In this document: positions 7,154 through 10,585 of the stretch, piece by piece
How the letters are laid out: every line of letters begins with the position of its first letter
Numbering within the stretch: the first letter of the stretch is position 1
Assembly: GCA_030638785.1 (NCBI GenBank)
Contig: DAOWDY010000060.1
Span: forward strand, 1 to 10,585
Direction of reading: 5' to 3'
DNA from: Candidatus Thorarchaeota archaeon
Lineage (GTDB): Archaea; Asgardarchaeota; Thorarchaeia; Thorarchaeales; Thorarchaeaceae
Length of the DNA stretch: 10,585 nucleotides
The notes under the pieces: generated by a model
Database searches by the model: none
Told to the model about the DNA's origin: nothing
The model's input: only the letters and a program-made list of their open reading frames with translations
Position numbers and translations under genes: made by a program

Positions 7154-8510
7154 CTACGAGTAGAGTCTCTGAGATTTCATCCTCGGTGGTTCTAGCAACA
7201 GTAACCTTTTCCGAGGCTGAATCACTCAGCATATCATGGAGTTTGCTGTGTAGTTTTGCTTTCCTAAGATACATCAGTGCAAGCAATGACACAGCCACAA
7301 ATCCGATTCCTGATGCGAGAAGAGGAACTACTGTCGATCCAATAGCTTCTGCCCACAATCCACCGAATCCCATTCCGATAATCTGGAATGATGTGAACGC
7401 GGTGCTCAATAGTGCAAATACTCTTCCTCGCATTTCATCCTCGACAAGTTCCTGTAAGAGTGTCATTAATGGGATATTGAGCATTACATCAACAGATGCA
7501 ATTAGACTCCATGATAGAACAACTGTCATGAAACCATCTGCCAGAGAGAAACCAATAACGGAAGCGCCAGCAATGACCCCTGCCCCAGCAATAAGAGTTA
7601 GGGGGCGCTGCATGTTTGCCTTCTTACTTACTAGGAATGCTGTAACAATTCCAAGACCTGCTCCAACTCCCATCATAAGGCCAATCTCCATCTCATTAAG
7701 ACCAAGACCGCCTTCTGTATGTGGGATGATTAGAGCATTTAGTACTCCTGAAGAAACTGCCAGGAGAATGGCAAATACAATGAGGAAACTTAGTATTGAA
7801 TTCCCTACAACAAGCTTACCACCAGCAGAGATCTGACTTCTCATAGACTCTTTGACATCATCAGTTCTAATTGGAGTCAAGTCTGTTACAATTCCTCGTA
7901 GGCAGATTGCGGATATGACGAAGGTCATCGCATTGATAGCGAAGGCAAGGAAGTAGTCTGGTGCAAAGAGTGCAATTAACACGCCTCCAACTGGAGGAAT
8001 AGTCAGTTGAACTACTTGGAATGTCATTTGAGATAGAGAGTTTGCTGTTACTAATTCCTCGCCTTCGACAAGATTAGGTAGTGAAGCATTTCTTGCAGGA
8101 TAGAACCAAGCATCAGCGGATGCGTATAGAAAGGTCAGGAGATAGACCCAATATATAGTCGGTACATTTTGTGGTAAAAAGATGGAGAGCGGAATGAGGA
8201 GAATTAGAATTGTCCGTGTGACATCTGAAGCCACCATTATCTTCTTTCGATCCCATCTATCCACATATACACCAATAAAACCGGAGAAAAGCACAACGGG
8301 TGCTATTCGGACCATCGCAAGGATTGCCATTGCTAGGGCAGACTGAGTCAAATAGTAAGCGAAGAATAGTAGTGCTAGTGAACTTATCGCGGTGCCTACA
8401 TTTGAAACAACCTGTCCCATCCAAAGGCGGAGATAATCTGGCCGGCGGAGGATCGATGAAAATCCAGGGCCTTTAGATGAGCCAGCATCTTGGGATTCTA
8501 GTTCGGCCAA
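7146..8510 (-). CDS. MFS exporter of the MFS_3 / macrolide-efflux-like type
   Basis: The 454-residue product is a polytopic membrane protein with about 12 hydrophobic segments and a large break near the middle (about 210-235). Major facilitator motif A is clear in the loop after the second helix: GVYVDRWDRKKIM (80-92), with D84, R85, D87, R88 and K90. The AYYLTQSALAMAIL, YPARNASLPNLV and DEMRGRVFAL segments are typical of the drug and siderophore exporter branch (MefA, EntS and relatives). It should use the proton gradient to export a small hydrophobic compound; the substrate cannot be read from the sequence. The start is TTG at 8510, chosen because AGGAGA at 8519-8524 is 8 bases upstream and lies inside the last codons of the preceding microprotein gene. 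It is the last gene of that three-gene operon. Confidence 0.9.
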   Translation of the reverse strand: MAELESQDAGSSKGPGFSSILRRPDYLRLWMGQVVSNVGTAISSLALLFFAYYLTQSALAMAILAMVRIAPVVLFSGFIGVYVDRWDRKKIMVASDVTRTILILLIPLSIFLPQNVPTIYWVYLLTFLYASADAWFYPARNASLPNLVEGEELVTANSLSQMTFQVVQLTIPPVGGVLIALFAPDYFLAFAINAMTFVISAICLRGIVTDLTPIRTDDVKESMRSQISAGGKLVVGNSILSFLIVFAILLAVSSGVLNALIIPHTEGGLGLNEMEIGLMMGVGAGLGIVTAFLVSKKANMQRPLTLIAGAGVIAGASVIGFSLADGFMTVVLSWSLIASVDVMLNIPLMTLLQELVEDEMRGRVFALLSTAFTSFQIIGMGFGGLWAEAIGSTVVPLLASGIGFVAVSLLALMYLRKAKLHSKLHDMLSDSASEKVTVARTTEDEISETLLVEK

Positions 8511-8515
8511 GAAGA

Positions 8516-8611
8516 TTATCTCCTAAGATAAGCATAAGCAATTGCCCGGGTTGATACATTGGGACGAATTGCCTTGTTCCGTGAGGAGCGAGTGTTCTTT
8601 ACAAGAGCCAT
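8516..8611 (-). CDS. Second basic microprotein (31 residues), upstream of the exporter
   Basis: ATG at 8611 opens a 31-codon frame ending in TAA at 8516-8518. The product begins MALVKNTRSS and ends RAIAYAYLRR. It has two lysines, six arginines and no acidic residue. A TGAGGT Shine-Dalgarno at 8620-8625 lies 8 bases before the start, within the end of the preceding microprotein gene. Its own last codons AGG-AGA, followed by TAA, form the ribosome binding site of the exporter, and its stop is 5 bases before the exporter TTG. It resembles the preceding microprotein (same MAL start, an N/K/R-rich centre, and an A-[IL]-x-YAY ending followed by arginines). I do not recognise the family. A leader peptide, an exporter accessory peptide or a nucleic-acid-binding peptide are all possible. 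Confidence 0.6.
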   Translation of the reverse strand: MALVKNTRSSRNKAIRPNVSTRAIAYAYLRR

Positions 8612-8617
8612 TCGAGA

Positions 8618-8722
8618 TTACCTCACAACAGTTCTGTAAGCGTAAGATAGAGCCTGAGCCTTGACGACCTTGGTTCTGTTCTTCTTCATGAGGTGTGTTC
8701 GGTAGTTAGTTGCTAGAGCCAT
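8618..8722 (-). CDS. First basic microprotein (34 residues), head of the exporter operon
   Basis: ATG at 8722 opens a 34-codon frame ending with TAA at 8618-8620. The product begins MALATNYRTH, has an LMKKNRTKVVK centre and ends ALSYAYRTVVR. It carries eight Lys/Arg and no Asp or Glu, so it is strongly basic. There is no hydrophobic segment long enough for a membrane span or signal peptide. A TATATATA box at 8755-8762 places a likely transcription start about 10 bases before the ATG, so this looks like the first gene of the operon with a very short leader. The stop is separated from the next microprotein ATG by 6 bases. Similarity to the second microprotein at the protein level, despite little similarity at the DNA level, suggests an old duplication kept by selection. 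Function unknown. Confidence 0.58.
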   Translation of the reverse strand: MALATNYRTHLMKKNRTKVVKAQALSYAYRTVVR

Positions 8723-8754
8723 GATATTTCACAAGGATTACAACGCAGATTTAG

Positions 8755-8762
8755 TATATATA
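8755..8762 (-). promoter_or_regulatory. TATA box for the microprotein-exporter operon
   Basis: TATATATA is the best TATA-like element in the window. With the usual archaeal spacing of about 26 bases from its centre, transcription toward the left would begin near 8732, roughly 10 bases before the first microprotein ATG at 8722. The sequence is palindromic, so orientation is inferred from the gene position; the plus-strand gene at 8851 is too far downstream to fit as well. Confidence 0.6.
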
Positions 8763-8814
8763 GCGAAGCCACTTCTTAGGGTCACAGAATGGAGTCACAT
8801 ATTGTTACTAACAA

Positions 8815-8830
8815 ATTGAGTTAAATTGAC
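8815..8830 (+). promoter_or_regulatory. Possible TATA/BRE region for a leaderless gene
   Basis: The ATG at 8851 has no Shine-Dalgarno sequence upstream. An A-rich stretch followed by GTTAAATTG (8819-8827) lies about 26-30 bases before it, where a TATA box would sit if transcription began at or next to the start codon. The match to the archaeal consensus is moderate. Confidence 0.4.
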
Positions 8831-8850
8831 AGCTTATCCGTGGTATACAT

Positions 8851-9480
8851 ATGTCAGAATCAAAGTATCTAGAACAGCTGATGAGTTACTTTCTTGCTCT
8901 TGTCCGTGAACGACTTGTTCTGACATATGGTATTCCAAAAGGAGCTCAATACACTGCAGAGTTCGAAGATGCATTCCATCGTATCTTCTCAGAAAACGAA
9001 TATATGATGCCAGATGATTTGGCTAAGCGTCATGGAATGAATCCCTCATTTGTATTGGCTCTAAGAGAAGTACTTCAGCAGGTGGACATCTCCTTTGATG
9101 ACCTCAAGGAACATGTTCTAGCTGTCTATAGATCTATGATGCATCAATTGGTACAAGGTTACAAAGCACAAGTTGTAGGTAGTGCAGACTCTTGGAAGAC
9201 AGTAGTTGAGTATACCAAAGTAGGAAATCAAAACAACTACGATAATGATTACTTCAATCTTGAATATGTAGTTGAGAGCGAAAACGAACTGGGTTTCGAT
9301 ATCAAGAAGTGCATGTATTTCGAGATATTCGCAGCAAATGACCACCCTGAGCTTGGACCAATTCTTTGCGAATACGACTACATACTGATGGATGCAATTT
9401 CGGAATGGATTAGATTCGAACGGACGAAAACCATCGCTGATGGAAATGATAGGTGTGACTTTCGACTTTATCGGAAATGA
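8851..9480 (+). CDS. L-2-amino-thiazoline-4-carboxylic acid hydrolase-family protein
   Basis: The 209-residue protein has the layout of this hydrolase family: a helical N-terminal half with a RERLVLTYG segment, then a C-terminal domain with MYFEIF (C154 just before), PELGPILCEYDYILMD (C173) and the closing DGNDRCDFRLYRK (C202 in the family's CDF motif). The named member opens the thiazoline ring of ATC on the way to cysteine in some Pseudomonas, but the family is widespread and most members have no known substrate; I would not assign that reaction here. No signal peptide or membrane segment is seen, so it should be cytosolic. The ATG appears leaderless. The following ScpB-like gene begins 42 bases after the stop and may be co-transcribed. 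The family call is fairly firm; the catalytic role is uncertain. Confidence 0.75.
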   Translation: MSESKYLEQLMSYFLALVRERLVLTYGIPKGAQYTAEFEDAFHRIFSENEYMMPDDLAKRHGMNPSFVLALREVLQQVDISFDDLKEHVLAVYRSMMHQLVQGYKAQVVGSADSWKTVVEYTKVGNQNNYDNDYFNLEYVVESENELGFDIKKCMYFEIFAANDHPELGPILCEYDYILMDAISEWIRFERTKTIADGNDRCDFRLYRK

Positions 9481-9522
9481 CTAACCTAGGAACGCGCCAA
9501 GAGAATCACCATTAGGGCAAGA

Positions 9523-10071
9523 TTGCCTAAGTTTAATTGGAATCAGGAGTTCTTCGAATCAATGAACGAGTACTCCATCCTCATGAAGATGCTCACCAGG
9601 ACAGGGGATCCAATTGGTGCAGGAGTAGATGATATGCTTGATGTGCTAGGGTATCCTGAGAATATAGGAAGGCATGTTCTCTTTCAGAGGTTGGGCGAAT
9701 TACACAGCAGGATTGAACCAATCGGATTGGCTATCAGACATAATCCTGTAAGCCATGTCTTCTACATTGACACAGATCCTCGAAAAGAAATTCTTCTTGA
9801 GGATACGCCATTACCAGATCGCCTTGCTGCGACATTGCTAGTTGTAATCACTCTGGCATATCAGGAAGGGGGATGGGTCAGCATTGATAGAATTCGGCAG
9901 TTCAGAAGAAAAGCGCGGAGGAGTGTTGTGACTGACCTACGCGAGCTTGGCGAGATGGGATACATTGACGTGGATACCCGCGCAGGAAAAGCCCGACCAG
10001 GGACACGCGTCGCCTTCGAGATAGATTATGAGGGATTCTTCAGGAAACTTGCTCAATCCAAACCAGAATAA
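9523..10071 (+). CDS. ScpB-like tandem winged-helix protein (kite-type SMC partner candidate)
   Basis: This 182-residue protein contains two winged-helix units, the arrangement and size of ScpB. Residues about 12-84 match the ScpB N-domain pattern: a helix with MKMLTRTGDPI like the 'LLF-sGePl' opening, then VLGYPEN, a long helix, and an IGLAIRHNPVSHVFYIDTDP strand pair. Residues about 98-175 match the C-domain: LAATLLVVITLAYQEGGWVS (101-120), a basic recognition helix RIRQFRRKARR, DLRELGEMGYIDVD, then PGTRVAFEIDYEGFFRKL like the ScpB 'pGrp-y-tT-eFl' end. ScpB dimers bind the kleisin ScpA and regulate the SMC ATPase. It is 2.4 kb from the kleisin-like gene, separated by the exporter operon. 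The start is TTG at 9523, with AGGG at 9514-9517 placed 5 bases before it. A free-standing winged-helix regulator is the main alternative. Confidence 0.62.
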   Translation: MPKFNWNQEFFESMNEYSILMKMLTRTGDPIGAGVDDMLDVLGYPENIGRHVLFQRLGELHSRIEPIGLAIRHNPVSHVFYIDTDPRKEILLEDTPLPDRLAATLLVVITLAYQEGGWVSIDRIRQFRRKARRSVVTDLRELGEMGYIDVDTRAGKARPGTRVAFEIDYEGFFRKLAQSKPE

Positions 10072-10100
10072 TATGCTGTCACTTCGTTAGTTTTATCAAG

Positions 10101-10109
10101 GTATAATTT
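10101..10109 (+). promoter_or_regulatory. TATA-like box upstream of the zinc-ribbon gene
   Basis: GTATAATTT lies about 26 bases before the second in-frame ATG (10131), which fits a leaderless transcript starting there. A weaker TTTTATC at 10091-10097 would suit the first ATG (10119). The bases between carry an ACATG...CATGT inverted repeat (10118-10122 and 10130-10134) that could be an operator, though it is short enough to be chance. Confidence 0.4.
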
Positions 10110-10118
10110 CGATTTCAC

Positions 10119-10490
10119 ATGGTTGTAAACATGTCACACCGACGTACTCTAAGATTTTCAAAGACGACCTGTCCGATCTGTGGGAGTAAGGAAGTTGCCC
10201 GTGACAACAACAAAGGGGATATGCTCTGTACAAACTGCGGGCATATCATTGTAAGGGAAGACACCAAGTCTGTTGGCAAGTTCGAGATTGCTCAGACGCT
10301 CAAGCGCGAAGGCAAGATGAGCTTTGAAAAACTCAAACAGTCCACTGGTTCGTCCGATGCTCAACTGTACAACGTCGTACAAAACATGTCAAGCATGGGA
10401 CTGCTTCAAGATATCATGGGTACATACTCGCTCACCAAGAAAGGTCAACGCTGGTATCGCCAGCGCCTAGGACAGGAGTGGGGCTACTAG
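10119..10490 (+). CDS. Small TFIIB-type zinc ribbon plus winged-helix protein
   Basis: The 123-residue product begins with a zinc ribbon: TCPICGS (C18, C21), a VARDNNKGDMLCTNCGHII segment (C37, C40) and the D-x-x-x-G-D/E spacing that marks the N-terminal ribbon of TFB/TFIIB. Residues from about 54 to 117 form a winged helix (KFEIAQTLKREGKMSFEKLK, then a recognition helix, MGLLQD and a TYSLTKKGQRWY wing). The B-reader and two cyclin folds of a true TFB are absent, so it is not a general initiation factor. Proteins of this kind may act as transcription regulators by contacting RNA polymerase or DNA; that is inference. The start could instead be ATG 10131 (MSHRRTLRF), which leaves both domains whole and suits the TATA box better. 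It is last before a convergent gene. Confidence 0.72.
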   Translation: MVVNMSHRRTLRFSKTTCPICGSKEVARDNNKGDMLCTNCGHIIVREDTKSVGKFEIAQTLKREGKMSFEKLKQSTGSSDAQLYNVVQNMSSMGLLQDIMGTYSLTKKGQRWYRQRLGQEWGY

Positions 10491-10492
10491 AA

Positions 10493-10504
10493 GACCTTCG
10501 GGTC
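10493..10504 (+). terminator. UUCG-tetraloop hairpin between convergent genes
   Basis: GACC-TTCG-GGTC is a perfect 4-bp stem closed by the extra-stable C(UUCG)G loop. It begins 2 bases after the stop codon of the zinc-ribbon gene and overlaps the first bases of the stop of the opposite gene. No T-tract follows at once; the nearest is TTTTT at 10532-10536. It may therefore protect the transcript 3' end or halt polymerase only weakly. Confidence 0.45.
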
Positions 10505-10585
10505 ACGGCCTCGCTTTCTTAGTGGACACTATTTTTGCCGATGCAATCTTCGTTGCTTCTCTAACTTGGTTGTCGAATTGATTAG
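10503..10585 (-). CDS. C-terminal end of a convergent gene cut by the right edge
   Basis: A minus-strand frame enters from the right edge and stops at TGA (10503-10505), giving 26 complete codons from 10583 that read NQFDNQVREATKIASAKIVS and end in TKKARP. The helical, charged composition with a basic tail looks like a genuine protein end, and the other two minus frames contain early stops. Its stop is 12 bases from the stop of the zinc-ribbon gene, a normal convergent spacing. Too little is visible to name the protein. Confidence 0.5.
   Translation of the reverse strand, partial: NQFDNQVREATKIASAKIVSTKKARP

Noticed and set aside
7102..7836. Plus-strand 244-codon open frame
   Set aside because: It is fully antisense to the MFS exporter, rich in Ser, Pro and Arg as expected for the reverse of hydrophobic codons, and shows no domain.
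8764..8850. Operator-like repeated GTCACA upstream of the ATC hydrolase-family gene
   Set aside because: Two six-base copies in an 87-base region are too short to support a claim.

Overview
The window reads as a chromosomal segment of an archaeon. The evidence is a protein with a TFIIB-type zinc ribbon, TATA-like boxes placed about 26 bases before starts, a leaderless-looking gene, and an SMC/kleisin operon of archaeal style. AT/GC balance, frequent TTG starts and an SMC5/6-flavoured SMC would fit an Asgard archaeon (Thorarchaeia-like), but that placement is inference. There are no rRNAs, tRNAs, CRISPR arrays, insertion sequences or phage genes.

Left block (1-1806, minus strand): a MoxR-class AAA+ ATPase with an unusual four-cysteine cluster is followed by the first 26 codons of a further gene that runs off the left edge. 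Divergent from it (1983-7081, plus strand) is a tight three-gene operon: a degenerate AAA-fold protein that has lost its catalytic Walker residues, a 1123-residue SMC ATPase, and a 213-residue protein that resembles an archaeal ScpA-type kleisin. The SMC head carries features typical of SMC5/6 rather than classical SMC: a proline-glutamine Q-loop, an SGGERS signature with no leading leucine, and proline at the switch-histidine position.

Centre (7093-8764): a hairpin with T-tracts on both sides separates the SMC operon from a convergent operon. That operon encodes an MFS exporter and, upstream of it, two previously unlisted microproteins of 34 and 31 residues. They resemble each other, have no acidic residues, and are each joined to the next gene by a Shine-Dalgarno sequence lying over their own stop codon. 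A TATA box sits just upstream of the first one.

Right block (8851-10585): an L-2-amino-thiazoline-4-carboxylic acid hydrolase-family protein, then a tandem winged-helix protein that looks like ScpB (a kite-type SMC partner), then a short zinc-ribbon plus winged-helix protein, and finally the C-terminal end of a convergent gene cut by the right edge. A perfect UUCG-tetraloop hairpin lies between the last two genes.

The most interesting reading is that this locus holds most parts of one SMC machine (SMC, kleisin, ScpB-like kite) together with two AAA-fold proteins, one apparently active and one apparently dead. The second point of interest is the pair of basic microproteins translationally tied to an exporter.
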